Shown here: positions 1 to 10,921 of the stretch, in pieces | How positions within the stretch are numbered: the first letter of the stretch is position 1 | Layout of the letters: each line of letters starts with the position of its first letter | From: Steinernema hermaphroditum | Lineage: Eukaryota; Nematoda; Chromadorea; Rhabditida; Steinernematidae | Direction: 5' to 3' | DNA: 64,000 bases | NCBI GenBank assembly: GCA_030435675.1 | Contig: CM059623.1 | Coordinates: forward strand, 10,256,012-10,320,011 | Program-made: the position numbers and the translations under genes | Notes under the pieces: generated by a model | What the model was told of the DNA's origin: nothing | The model's input: the letters and a program-made list of their open reading frames with translations, nothing else | The model's database searches: none

Positions 1-211
1 ATTACGTCACAGGATGCCTTTCTAGCGGTCACTTCAACGACAAAAGGGAGAACATGCTTATATCTCGAATGAGGATAGACAAGCAACTACAACTTTCACA
101 ATTTGTGACCTTAAACAAGCTCTTATGCTGGATCTTTGTGCTCTTCTTGAAAAGAAAAGAGCCGTTTGGAAGTGATCTGCTGATAGGACAAGCTGGGACA
201 AGAGCACTTAC

Positions 212-1201
212 TGTTGCTGCATCTGATGCATGCCCTGCGGTCCACTGAACATGGGCTGCTGGCTTCGCTGCTGCATTTGTTGCATTCTCAGCTGATGTTG
301 CTGTTGATAGAACAAGTGGATCAGACGGTGCCTGCCTTCTTCTGTAGGCTCGCTTCGCACCTTCTGCTGGACATTCGGGGGCATGCGATTGAAGATCTGA
401 TTCATTTCGGAGGCACTCAGTCGAGGAGTGTTCATCTGTTGGGCGCCAGGGTAGCGCATTTGCTGCTGAGGATGCATGCCCCGCATCATCTGGGGGTTCT
501 GCTGGTGTTGCATGTGGTGGGGTTGTTGGTGTTGCATTTGCTAAACGAAGATAGATACTTAAAATCGGACGACAGGCTATAGTTACTGGTTAGGGTTATA
601 CTGGCACGCCACTTTTTTTAAATCACTGCCTACTGAGAAGAAGTATGCGTCGCATCATTTTGTATTTTCTGTCTGCCATATTTGTCATTTTGGTCCCAAT
701 AGCGATGCCACGGCATCACTGGACCTACATACCACTCCATAGTGACGTGAAATGAAATGGCGTCTATGACTACAATTGCCACAATAACCCTCTACAATCC
801 GTCTGTGTGCTGTGCAGGCCTAATAAAACGCCTGAATATTCGCCAAGATATCCGGTCCTCCATGTCTAGACAGCACGATCAGACTCACTCGCATCGGCAT
901 TGTCTAGACCTCGCGGGATCAATTCACCGCCCATCCCGGTTTCAAGAAACCTCTTGCCTAGACTAGTCTTGTCCAGATATCGCGGCATTGGTTGACCGTC
1001 CTCCCCATTGCTTTCAAAAGTATTTGATGCAGTGAAATATCGAACTTTCAATTTGTGGCGCTCTTTCCTTTTATGTTTCCCCTGTGCATGCCCACTCACC
1101 ATCCTTTGGTTTTGAGGATTAACCATGCGTTGCTGCTGCTGCATCTGCATGTATTGTTGTTGCTGTTGTTGTTGGACTTGATGCGGGTCACTGTAGTTCA
1201 T
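212..1201 (-). CDS. glutamine/methionine-rich protein, partial (runs towards left edge)
   Basis: I do not recognise this protein. Visible exons are about 1201..1100 and 540..212 on the minus strand, joined in frame across a 559-nt intron (donor GTGAGT, acceptor TTTAG). The first exon encodes MNYSDPHQ followed by a poly-Q/M run. The second has a short non-repetitive, probably helical stretch (ASEMNQIFNRMPPNVQQK...) between Q-rich blocks. At 211 the frame meets a good donor (CA|GTAAGTG), so further exons probably lie beyond the window edge. The start at 1201 follows a TTTCAG acceptor. The gene begins about 200 bp behind the MPP10 stop on the same strand, which would fit a nematode operon with a trans-spliced downstream gene. 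The upstream open frame (to 1396) and the open frame within the intron could be extra or alternative exons. Mediator tail subunits are one family with such C-termini, but nothing here proves that. Confidence 0.5.
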
Positions 1202-1400
1202 CGTCCCACCAACCTGAAAGCCATACTCACACACCGGCCTATCGTCTTCGAAACGGATATCACGAGGATTAAACCTCTTCCGAGCACACAAGAACAGAGA
1301 ATCCGTAGGAAACACTTTCTGATAAGACCAACAACTAAACAAATTCAACAACTGCAACAACGAATAACAACAAACAACCGAGTAACAATGTGACATAAAC

Positions 1401-4400
1401 TTAAAGTTTGTATTTAGCGCTCGCGTTCACTTTTGTCGACGCCACACGCTTCTTCTTCGTCTTCCTCGCGATCTTCTCGCCTTCGTTGACAGCGGTTAGT
1501 TCGCCGAAGAACTTGCTGCTCTTCACCTTCTTGGATTTCTTCTCGTCAGTGGACGCCTCGGCCACGCTGGCGTCCTTCTTCGCCTTCTTGGAGATTTTCT
1601 TCTTCACGATTGTCTTACCAGCAGCGACCAATTTCTTCTGCTTGAGCTTCTTCTTTCTGCGCGCCCGCAACTTGTCGGTCTTCGTTCTCTCGTCGTCGGC
1701 CTTGGGCTCGAAGGCGACGTGTTTCGTGACCTCCTCGGGCGCCACGAGTGCATCATCGGTGGCCGTAGACGCCATCGGACCTACTTCTTCCTTCTGCATG
1801 GAACGCATGTTCGAAACGATCTTCAGCTCGGGTTTGATCTGGAACAGATATCATAAGGCTGATCACGCGGTAAAACCGCTCACCGATGGAGGAGTGTATT
1901 CGTAGTGAGTCATGGCGTCGAACAATTTAAACAAAGCCTTCATGTCGTCCTCGATCTCTTTTTTCTTCGGGTCCACCTTCTCTTCCTTGTTATCCTTCTA
2001 AAATCAGAAAAGAGGCGTTGTATAAATGGAACGATCAACGCACATTCTGCTCCTTGTGATAAGCCTCCTCGTAAACCTGGGTCAACGACTTCTTCTCCAA
2101 GAACTCTTCAAGGTCAGGGCGATACCGTTCAGCTTTTTCGTCTTTCTTAACTTTGCGGACCGGATCATCGAAAGCCTTGTCCTTGATTCTCTGCTTGATC
2201 ATAGCTTCAATTCTTGCCGTATGATCGACAGTAATCTCAGGAGCTGAACACAATCGCATAAATTCCATAGAACTTCAATAGAAAATCTCACCTCCTTTGG
2301 ACACTTGATCGTAATGAAGATGCTGAGAGAGTAAAGTGTTGGTTTCACGGCCGGAGGCGGTAACTTCACCAGCAAGCTCCCATGAGCGAGGTTTCAGGTT
2401 CTGTTCCTCGAACAACGCAGCCTGTTCCTTCATCTTCAGACGTTTCTTTTCGAATTCTGTCATGGGTTTCTCTGGCTCGCTGGAAGCTCCCAACAGCACA
2501 GGCCCACTTTCGCCTCCTTCTTCATCTTCTTCTCCTTCAATATCCTGCTCATCGAACATCTCCTCATCTTCCAGCTCCTCGTCTTCATCCTCAACATCAG
2601 CGAATTTCACCTTCTTTTTGTCGCTTTTGGCCTTTCCTTCTTTGTCAGCCTTGCGTTTCTTTCCGCGTTTTTCGTCGAATAGATCGGCGTAGGTGTAGCC
2701 CGCACCAGCACCATCATCGCTGTCGTCCTAAAATTGGTGGATGAAAATTGCAGAACAAAATTTTCAAAACTCACGTCAATGTCATCCAGGAAACCTTCGG
2801 TCAAATTATTCTTTTCGACGTTGTCGAGAATTGCATCCATCTGACGGACGCTGAACATGCGGTCATCAACCTCAGTTGTCGTATACTTTCTCTTGCTGTC
2901 CATTATGCGCTTTACGTCGTCCTCGGCGTCACTTTCATCGTCATCTTCCATTTCAGCCAGCTCCGTATCAAGGTTCTTCATGTCTTTCTCCTTCAGATTG
3001 AAAAGGTCGGTGTCACCTTCCTCGTCGTCGATGTCATCATCATCATCATCATCATCGCCAACGAACTGCATTTCTTCGTCCTCTTCATGCTCTTCAGCGT
3101 CATCATCTTCATGATCCACATCAAAATCAGCAGCGTCTGGCGCATCGTTTTCGTCATTCTCATCTTCTTCCAAGTCTTCACAGAGCTTCTTGATGGATTC
3201 GCGACTCTTCTTGAATAGCTTCATAGCTTGCTTAGTTGTCATTGCAATCTGATGCCAGATGAGTTCTTGATTTGAAGTAAGCAGCTGGTTGGAAAGCTCG
3301 TCCTTGGACATAATCGAGTTCGTGAAAAAGTATGCGTGTTGAAGGTTTTCGACGAGTTGCTCAGAGAACTCCTTGCGGCTGCAAACGAAACATTAATCGT
3401 TAACTAAATGGCTAAACAATTTACCTGCTGATTAATTTCTTGAGCTTCGAAATCTTTGGTGCCATCTTCTTTTCGTCAAACTTGAACGGCAGGGCTTCCT
3501 TCTCTTCAATGACTTCAGAGTGCGTTCGACCTAAGGAGTCGCGTTCACGCTTGGCATCAGTTTTCACTGGACTTGACGCAAGCTTCTGTTTAGCGCTAAA
3601 AGAAGCAGGAGAACCGTGGCTGGTGACCACAGGAGAGCAATAAATTGAAAGATCAATCTTCTTCTTAACCGGCGAAGCTTTCGCTGGAATTGTTTGCGCG
3701 GCTGGCTCGAGAGTAGTATCCATTGTCTTCTCGTCTTGAATTTCTTTTTCTTCATTGATAGTGACATCCGTTGGTTCTGGAGTGTCCTTCTCACCTCGCT
3801 CGGGTGAGCTATCAACTATTTTTTCCTCTGGAATTTCCTCTTCTTCAGCAATCATGAGCTCCGTCGGTTCTGAAGTCTCCTCCTCAGTTCGCTCGGGCGA
3901 ACTATCCACTTCCATAACCCCGGAAACTCTTTCCGCCGACACATCTAGTGCCTTCACCACTGGAATTTCCTCGTCTTCAATAAGCGTGACGTCGAGCGGT
4001 TCTGCCTCTTCCTCTTCAGTGACTGCAGCGCATGCCTGATCAGTGGATTCAGCGCTTTCATTGTTGGAGGCAACTGGTGTTGGCACAACTTCTTTTTCAG
4101 CACTACCAGGCACGGGGGAAGCACTGCTGCTGACGACAGGAGAACAATAGATTGAAAGATCAATCTTCTTTGGCGAAACCTTCACTGGACTGGTCTTCTC
4201 AGCTGGCTCAGGCGAAGCATCCTCTACCTGCTTCTCTGGAATTTCCTCTTCTTCAGGGATGGCGATTTTCGCTGGTTCGGAGGTGTCCTCTTTAGTTGGC
4301 TCGGGTGGAATTTCCAGCGTCTTAACTTCCGAAGTTTCCTCTTCTTCAGCAATTGTAGCATGTGTTGGGGTGGCGACAACAGAGCGAGCAGGCGTAGCTT

Positions 4401-4884
4401 GGAGTTCCACAGAGTTCTGACGAGAACGAGAACGGGTGATTCGGCGCGTTGGCGTTGGAGTGCTTTGCACAACGGGCTTCGGTGAGATTTCGAGTGTCTT
4501 GACCTCCGAAATCTCCCCTTCCTCAGCGATTGTAGCATGTGTGGGAGTTGCGATAGCAGAGCGAGCAGGCGTAGCTTGAGGCTCCTGAGAATTCTGACGG
4601 GAACGAGCACGGGTGACTCGACGCGTTGGCGTTGGAGTGTTTTGCACAACGGGTTTCGGTGAAATTTCGAGTGTTTTGACCTGGGAAACCTCCTCTACCT
4701 CAGCGATTGTAGCATGTGTGGGGGTTGCGGTAACAGAGCGAGCTGGCGTAGCATGGGGTTCCACAGAATTCTGACGAGAAGCAGAACGCGTAATCCGTCG
4801 CGTTGGCGTTGGAGTGTTTTGGGCAACGGGCTTCGGCGTCTCACCCTCTGATCCACGAGCTTTCTGAGAACGCGTGCTGACCAT
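1401..4884 (-). CDS. U3 snoRNP protein MPP10 with long repetitive N-terminal extension
   Basis: MPP10 is a nucleolar component of the small-subunit processome needed for 18S rRNA maturation. Exons 4884..3425, 3378..2775, 2727..2292, 2243..2044, 1997..1884 and 1838..1401 join in frame to about 1083 aa. Family hallmarks are the IWHQIAMTT region, long Asp/Glu runs, the KPRSWELAGEV block, then APEITVDHTARIEAMIKQRI with LTQVYEEAYHK, and a Lys/Arg-rich C-terminus. The first about 480 residues are not typical of MPP10. They hold three 59-residue repeats (TPTPTRR, RSRQNS and TPTHATIAE motifs) followed by acidic segments with two copies of IDLSIYCSPVV, 507 bp apart. The chosen ATG sits one base after a TTTTCAG acceptor. 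The extension joins the MPP10 core through a 46-nt intron (GTAAAT...TTGCAG) without breaking frame. An internal ATG at 3465 is the conventional-start alternative. Confidence 0.88.
4305..4835 (-). repeat. three 177-bp coding tandem repeats in the MPP10 extension
   Basis: Three consecutive units of about 59 codons each run from PKPVxQNTPTPTRR to VKTLEIS. They differ by scattered substitutions and preserve the reading frame. The units are rich in Ser, Thr, Pro and Arg and look disordered. Boundaries are approximate. Confidence 0.8.
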
Positions 4885-4982
4885 TCTGAAAAGAAATGAA
4901 GTTAGCGAAGCGTTTGATATGCATTGCAAAACACGGAAGGTGCACCATTTCACGCATCGGAAACGGACTTTAACGCATATAG

Positions 4983-5171
4983 TCAGTTTTGAATCGACAA
5001 CAGAACCCCATATCCAACCACACCCTTTCCCAAATTCTTCGCTTTCGCATGCCGTAGACGTTGTACAACCTCGTTCTGGTGCAAAACATCATCGCCAAGG
5101 CAAATCGAAATCAAGTGGAAGTCACATTCAGAAAGCGCGATTCGCTTCTCCGCTTCGAGACCAATAGACAT
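4983..5171 (-). CDS. possible short exon or small ORF upstream of MPP10
   Basis: An ATG-initiated 62-codon frame (MSIGLEAEKRIALSECDF...) lies in the 426-bp spacer between the divergent MPP10 and BCL7 genes. Its composition looks protein-like (LISICLGDDVLHQNEVVQRL). It could be a 5' exon or upstream ORF of the MPP10 transcript, but I found no convincing donor in the phase needed to join the 4884 start. The function is unknown. Confidence 0.25.
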   Translation of the reverse strand: MSIGLEAEKRIALSECDFHLISICLGDDVLHQNEVVQRLRHAKAKNLGKGVVGYGVLLSIQN

Positions 5172-5310
5172 TTCAAAACTTAATTTCCAACGTTCCTAAC
5201 GCGATTACCCTGCCGTTCGAGGCTTGACTGCTGTCAATTCCCTCCATTGTAGACAACCAACGCAGTTTTATACTTTTGTACTTTGCTGCACCAGAAACCT
5301 CCATCAAGCC

Positions 5311-6161
5311 ATGTTCTCACGGCATCAACGCGCAGAAACGCGGAATCGCGCTCGCGACGAACTGAAACGCGTCATCAACTCCATCGAAAAAGTTCGAAGA
5401 TGGTAAGATTTCCAAAAAGCCAAATTGAAAACAAAGTAATCCTATTTTGCAGGGAAAAGCGATGGGTTCCGCTCAAAGATTCGTCGATTAACGTTTTCAA
5501 ATGGGTACCAGGTAAGGAACGCGTTACGTAGAGGAAGCTAGAACAGCACGTTTGTTGCATAACACGTTTGCCAGATTACCTGCCATACGGTATATAGACA
5601 AATACGGAAGACAAAATCACAGCAAAAATTCTGCATCATTGAGCTACAGAATTCGCTCGAAGTCTGTACATCACATATGGATAGAGTTGACCATGCAAGG
5701 AACAAATGAGACAGAACACCCGCGCGATGTATTAAAAACTGAAAACTCGATTTCAGTGACCGGACAGCCGACGATACCAGCACCCAAAATCGTCAAGCCC
5801 ATCGTCGAGGACGATATTAGCAATGCTGCTTCTGCCGACAACTCCCAAGACGGAACCAGTAAGTTCTAAATTCGGACTAAAACTCAAATCGGACAATAAA
5901 AACCAAACTACATCGGATCGCCAACAGTGAAAAAGCCCCGAGATACCCCGAAGGAATGCAGCTCACTTTGTCATTTCAGCTGTATCATCATCGCGAATGG
6001 CCGCCTCTCTCAACGAAGACTCCAACACCGCATTTTCCGAAAACGGCTTCGACAGCGATTCGAACATGGCCTCCGAGGCGCTCACATTCAAATCGAACGC
6101 CCCCAATGCTTCCACTGACTTCAGCGCAATTCGCAACGAAGAAGTCAAGAAAGAACAATGA
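5311..6161 (+). CDS. BCL7-family SWI/SNF (BAF) complex subunit
   Basis: BCL7 proteins are small accessory subunits of BAF/SWI-SNF chromatin remodellers. Exons 5311..5402, 5453..5511, 5757..5858 and 5980..6161 give 144 aa. The conserved N-terminal BCL7 domain is complete: RAETRNRARDELKRV, IEKVRRWEKRWVPL, then INVFKWVPVT. The last motif is rebuilt exactly across the second intron. The remainder is Ser/Asn/Glu-rich and disordered, as in the family, and ends EEVKKEQ. The length is shorter than human BCL7A-C (about 200 aa) but usual for invertebrates. The gene is divergent from MPP10. It corresponds to the single BCL7 gene expected in a nematode. Confidence 0.93.
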
Positions 6162-6696
6162 AGTGTAAATATAAACCCTGCTCCTAATGTATTTGTAAAT
6201 CACTGATCTCTGGATCCTGGTTGTTGTAATGTATATCCTTCCCTTCATTTCGAAAACCTCTCACTACAAAACGATCGATTAAACGATTATGACCTCGGGT
6301 GCGATCATTTTCGAAAATGGCAGTTGCACTCTGCAAAAACGTTATCGAAGGACGGCGGTCGGTCGCGTTCGCTCGTGTCCGAGTTCCAACGGGCGCTGCC
6401 ATCATATGAAACGCGCTTCGTTGGGGTCTGAAGTGCGCTCTGTGTGGTCCAGCGGACGAAACTGTCTGACTCCTGGCACGACCGTTTGTTGTACGGTAGC
6501 TAATTTCTTTTTAAACTTTTTGTGAGTGGATCGCTTGGATTCTGGCGGATGTTTTTCGCGGTTGTCGCGTGTGAAATTTCTCCCACTGCTTTTGAATTTC
6601 GTGCAGTTTCTTTGCTTTTCCGCGTTTTCGGAAGAACGTGATGACAGTCGTTAGCCATTTCTGAATCATTTCGTCTTTTCAGGTAAATTAGTCACA
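6162..6696 (+). other. spacer: BCL7 3' region and eL18 promoter/5' UTR
   Basis: No supportable gene. The 3' end carries a T-rich tract with an acceptor (TTTTCAG at about 6676-6682) shortly before the eL18 ATG, so a 5' UTR intron or trans-splice site is likely. Short frames on both strands here look random. Confidence 0.5.
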
Positions 6697-7303
6697 ATGG
6701 GAGTCGACATCTGCCATAAGTATGACCGCAAGGTGCGCCGCACTGCCCCCAAGAGTCAGGATCCTTACCTCAGTGTGCTCGTCAAGGTAGCGTTTGGTGC
6801 TGATTGTGCTCGAGCCAATCTCGACCATTTAGCTCTATTCGTACCTCGCCAAGAAGACCGGCAAGAAGTTCAACTCAATCATCCTGAAGCGCCTTTACAT
6901 GGCCCGTCGTCACCGTGCTCCCCTGTCTCTTGCCCGTCTTGTTCGTCACACCAAGCGTCAAGGACTCGAAAAGATCGTTGTCGTCGTTGGAACCGTCACT
7001 GATGACATCCGCCTCCACGAAGTCCCCAAGCTCACGGTTGCCGCTCTTCATTTCACGGAAGGTGCCCGTCGACGCATTCTGGCCGCCGGTGGTGAAGTCC
7101 TGACTTTCGACCAGCTTGCCCTCCGTGCTCCCAAGGGCGAAAACACCGTTCTCCTTGAGGGACCCCGCAAGGCTCGTGAAGCAGAAAAGCACTTCGGTGC
7201 CCCTGGTGTGCCCGGAAGTCATGCCAAGCCTCACGTCGCCTCCAAGGGACGTAAATTCGAACGCGCTCGTGGCCGCAGGAAGACTTGTGGATTCAAGGTT
7301 TAA
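6697..7303 (+). CDS. rpl-18: 60S ribosomal protein L18 (eL18)
   Basis: Structural component of the large cytosolic ribosomal subunit. Two exons, 6697..6786 and 6833..7303, encode 186 aa (human 188). The start [20 protein letters not shown], the [14 protein letters not shown] segment begun by exon 2, and the C-terminus [20 protein letters not shown] are diagnostic. Codons are strongly biased to C-ending forms, as expected for a highly expressed gene. The 46-nt intron follows codon 30. The acceptor just upstream of the ATG suggests trans-splicing or a 5' UTR intron. Confidence 0.97.
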
Positions 7304-7709
7304 TTTGTTGGTTGTTTTGTTGATGATGATTTTGTTATTAAACAAAAGTGTTGTTGTTGATTGGTGAAGTGCTGTTTTTCTGTCGTGGGGTGGTGTTTTG
7401 GGGGACAGCAATGCCGGATGTTGCAACGTTGATGGTGGGGTTGTCGGAAATCGGCCGCACGGTGGACATGACCTGTCTCCGGTGGTGCATGAGGCATGCC
7501 CGTTAAACGGATCTAGGCAAGGACCTTGTCACGCTGTTCTCTGCAAGAACAAGCACAGTTCATTGTTGTCTGGGCGAGGGGGAAATATTTGCTGGCTGTA
7601 TCCGCGAGCGAGAGGCATTGTCTCCCGTCACGATTGTGTGCACGCACTGTCTGCGCTCGAGTTATCCCTGTGTCTCTGTGCCTTGTTTTCGTCTTTCTTT
7701 CCTTGCGCA
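7304..7709 (+). other. spacer between eL18 and the chitin-binding gene
   Basis: The T/G-rich 3' region of eL18 is followed by the presumed promoter of the next gene. Open frames here on both strands are short and lack splice support. No gene seen. Confidence 0.5.
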
Positions 7710-10700
7710 ATGGGTTGGCGTTCAACTGTCGTTCTTCTGCTGTTCGCCGCTGCTATAAACGTCTCTGCAATCGACAGTGGCCCTACGTGTCACGACAAGT
7801 CCGATGGATTCTACGCGCTCCGGAGTTGTAGCTCTGTGTTCTATTCTTGCCAGGTGAGCATATTCGGTTCTTTGCGTACTAGTGCTCATGTACTCGTTTA
7901 GTATGGTAATGTGATGACGCTGCATTGCCCCGCGCCTCAGTTTTTCAACGAAGAATCCGGATTTTGTGAACACGACTGCAGCGTGACTCCCGTGCATGTT
8001 GCCGATGAGGTCACGCACTGCCGCCACAATGAGATGGACGAAATAATGGCATGCACGCGTCTTTTCAAAATCTGCAAGCACGGACAATTTGAAGCTGCTG
8101 AATGTCCAGAAGGCTATGTGTTCAAGAACTCCGCAAGAATGTGTGTCCCTGAAAAGGAGTGCGGTGTTCCTGAACGTGTTGCCCATGAAGTCACGCACTG
8201 CCGCCACAATGAGATGGAAGAAGTAATAGAATGCAATCAGCTTTTTAAAATCTGCAGACATGGACGCTTTGAAGCTGCTGAATGTCCGGAAGGCTATGTG
8301 TTCAAGAGCTCCGAAAGAATGTGTGTCCCCGAAAAGGAGTGCGGTGTTCTTGAACGTGTTGCCGATGAGGTCACGCACTGCCGCCACAATGAGATGGAGG
8401 AAATAATGGCATGCACGCGTCTTTTCAAAATCTGCAAGCACGGACAATTTGAAGCTGTTGAATGTCCAGAAGGCTATGTGTTCAAGAAATCCGCCAGAAT
8501 GTGTGTCCCTGAAAAGGAGTGCGGTGTTCTTGAACGTGTTGCCGATGAGGTCACGCACTGCCGCCACAATGAGATGGAGGAAATAATGGCATGCACGCGT
8601 CTTTTCAAAATCTGCAAGCACGGACAATTTGAAGCTGCTGAATGTCCAGAAGGCTATGTGTTCAAGAAATCCGCCAGAATGTGTGTCCCTGAAAAGGAGT
8701 GTGGTGTTCCTGAACGTGTTGCCCATGAAGCCACGTTGTGCCGCCACAATGAGACGGAAGAAATGATAGAATGCGCTCAACTTTTCAAAATCGGTGTTAT
8801 TCCTGATCATTTCGCTGTTTCTGATGACATCAGGCCGATCAGAAGCCCTTTGCACACGGATCAAGGTTTGTTTTTGTCGCGAGTTACCTTGTGTAAACGG
8901 ATAAATGCAGGTGCTATTCTCGATCATTTCGCTGTTCCTGGCGATACCAAACCGATCAGAAGCCCTTTGCACACGGATCAAGGTTTGTTTTTGTCGCGAA
9001 TTGCCTTGTGTTAACGGATAATTGCAGGTGCTATTCTCGATCATTTCGCTGTTCCTGACGATACCAAACCGATCAGAAGCCCTTTGCACACGGATCAAGG
9101 TTTGTTTTTGCCGCGAATTACCTTGTGTAAACGGATAAATGCAGGTGCTATTCTCGATCATTTCGCTGTTCCTGACGATACCAAACCGATCAGAAGTCCT
9201 TTGCACACGGATCAAGGTTTGTTTTTGCCGCGAATTACCTTGTGTAAACGGATAATTGCAGGTGCTATTCTCGATCATTTCGCTGTTCCTGACGATACCA
9301 AGCCGATCAGAAGCCCTTTGCACACGGATCAAGGTTTGTTTTCATTGCGAACCACCTTGTGTAAGCGGTTATTTACAGCTGCTATTCGTGATCATTTCGC
9401 TGTTCCTGACGATATCGAGCCTATCACAAGCCCGTTTCCACGCTTCTCAGATACTCCACGATATATCACTGACAGCTTTGCCATAAAGTGGGAAGTGACA
9501 AATGACAGTGGGAAGCGGTCAAAGCGTTCTCTCTCGATGACCGGTATGCTCGAATAGCGATCTTTCAATAACCTGTTCTTTTAGACTGTTCTCAATGGCC
9601 CTCCGACTCAATTGTTTACGACTGCATGACATTTTACCATGCTTGCGTTAACGGAAAGGTGGTTAGGCGGTCCTGCCCGATTGGCTACTTCCTTGAGCCC
9701 CGCACGATAACTTGCATGCCGACTGATCCCAGAAATGGATGCGTGAAGCTTAATCCCCCACATGAAGTGTTCACTAAGAAAGACGCACCCGTTGTTTCCG
9801 ACGTTAACAATACTGCGTCTGCGGAATATACAAAGAACACCACTGAAAACTCAAATAAGACTGTGGAAAGTTTGAGTAATGTCCAGAAACACGAAATTGG
9901 AGAAGTAGTACCAAGCGAAGCTCCGTCAACTGATGTTTCCGCGAATGTAACTGGTGAATCCAACAGTACATCTCTCGAATCATCACTGCCTCCTGCAACA
10001 AAGGTATCCACAGCCCCGACAACTGACAGCCATCCGCGGACGTGTATCAACAATAAACTCATCGAAGGACAAGGACGCCCTCTCAAGGCTTGTGGACATC
10101 ATTATCTTATTTGCCGACAAGTAAGCGCATTTTCCACTTACTATTGAATAACAGTCCATAATGATTCAGGGAAAAGTGCACCTTCTCCGATGTCCTGGTA
10201 CGCAAGTTTTTGTTGAATCCGAGAATACGTGTATCTCTCGTTGGATGCGTAAAGAGTGTGAATGGGATACAATCAGCAAGGAGAACGCTGACGTTGAGGA
10301 GGGAAGTGTATCGATACCATCGAAATCTAGTGGTGAAACTGCATCGGAAGATGACTATAGTTCACCAACGGAGACTCCAGTGCTCGAAAGTGGATTGCCG
10401 GTCTCGTCATCTGGCGGTGGCATGATCAACCTCTCACCTTGTTCGAACCGAGTTGATGGTTTCTACCGTCATCCGACTAACTGCTCAGGAATCATCCAGG
10501 TATTCTATTCTGAAGTGCACTGATTAATGGGTCCATTTAGTGTTTCGGCGGGGTTGCTTTCCATCATCCATCCTGCTATGCCGATCTCGTATTCAACGAA
10601 AAGACTGGCAGTTGTATGCTACCCAAATCGGACGACAATTGTGCCAAGATCAGGAGAGAGCGTGGTATGGAACTCGTTCACCTTTCTGGGATGATTTCCT

Positions 10701-10921
10701 GTCTTTTAGTCGAAAAAGTTGCAAAAGCGACTACTGATGACACCATCCGAACATGTACGGACGATCAGCACGGAGAATTTCTACGTCACGAATCCGAATG
10801 TAATCTCTACTACCGATGTGTTTGGGGTCAAGCTCAGCTGATGGACTGCCCAAAAGGAACCGTATTCAACATTGACCTAGGCGTGTGTGATTATCCTAAT
10901 AACGTTAGTAGTTGTGCCTAG
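7710..10921 (+). CDS. secreted multidomain chitin-binding (peritrophin-A/ChtBD2) protein
   Basis: Likely an extracellular chitin-matrix protein (eggshell, pharynx lining or cuticle). Eleven exons join in frame: 7710..7853, 7902..8865, four 72-nt mini-exons at 8911, 9028, 9145 and 9262, then 9379..9543, 9585..10120, 10170..10499, 10541..10664 and 10710..10921. Together they encode about 920 aa. It opens with a signal peptide (MGWRSTVVLLLFAAAINVSA). Six-cysteine ChtBD2 domains follow: one N-terminal (CHDKSDGFYALRSCS...FCEHDC), four near-identical 60-residue domains plus a truncated fifth, and at least three to four further domains up to the C-terminal VCDYPNN. Ser/Thr-rich linkers separate the later domains and may carry glycans. 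It resembles C. elegans CBD-1/CPG-type eggshell proteins in layout; orthology is not proven. The mini-exon segment (GAILDHFAVPDDTKP repeats) has no chitin-binding cysteines. Confidence 0.85.
7998..8793 (+). repeat. 180-bp tandem repeats encoding ChtBD2 domains
   Basis: Units start at 7998, 8178, 8358, 8538 and 8718, each exactly 180 bp (60 codons). The fifth is cut after 76 bp and runs directly into the mini-exon array. Each full unit carries six cysteines. Units 1, 3 and 4 (GCCGATGAGGTC type) and units 2 and 5 (GCCCATGAAG type) form two subfamilies. Units 3 and 4 are nearly identical. Confidence 0.95.
8794..9450 (+). repeat. 117-bp tandem array: 72-nt exon plus 45-nt intron, six copies
   Basis: Copies start at 8794, 8911, 9028, 9145, 9262 and 9379. 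Each repeats a 72-nt block (24 codons, phase 1 at both ends) followed by a 45-nt block that begins GTTTGTTTTT and ends TGCAG, i.e. a complete intron. Copy 1 lacks an acceptor and is fused in frame to the truncated ChtBD2 unit. Copy 6 diverges after its first half and continues as a longer exon. Copies 2-5 are almost identical. Confidence 0.93.

Noticed and set aside
866..1396. 176-codon minus frame starting 5 bp after the MPP10 stop
   Set aside because: The beginning (MSHCYSVVCCYSLL) is T-rich non-coding-like sequence and includes candidate acceptor sites; only the Q-rich part is supported as coding.
2336..3218. Ser-rich and hydrophobic plus-strand frames opposite MPP10
   Set aside because: Shadows of the Asp/Glu-rich minus-strand coding sequence (GAA/GAT runs read as TTC/TCA/ATC).
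7722..9332. 536-codon open frame on the minus strand across the chitin-binding gene
   Set aside because: It is the complement of the 180-bp and 117-bp tandem repeats; its repeated units mirror the plus-strand periods, and the plus strand has a signal peptide, cysteine pattern and splice sites.
9084..9557. Reading the 117-bp array as one continuous intronless coding repeat
   Set aside because: One unit carries an in-frame TAA at 9011, and each 45-nt block has the ends of a standard short intron, so splicing is the better reading.
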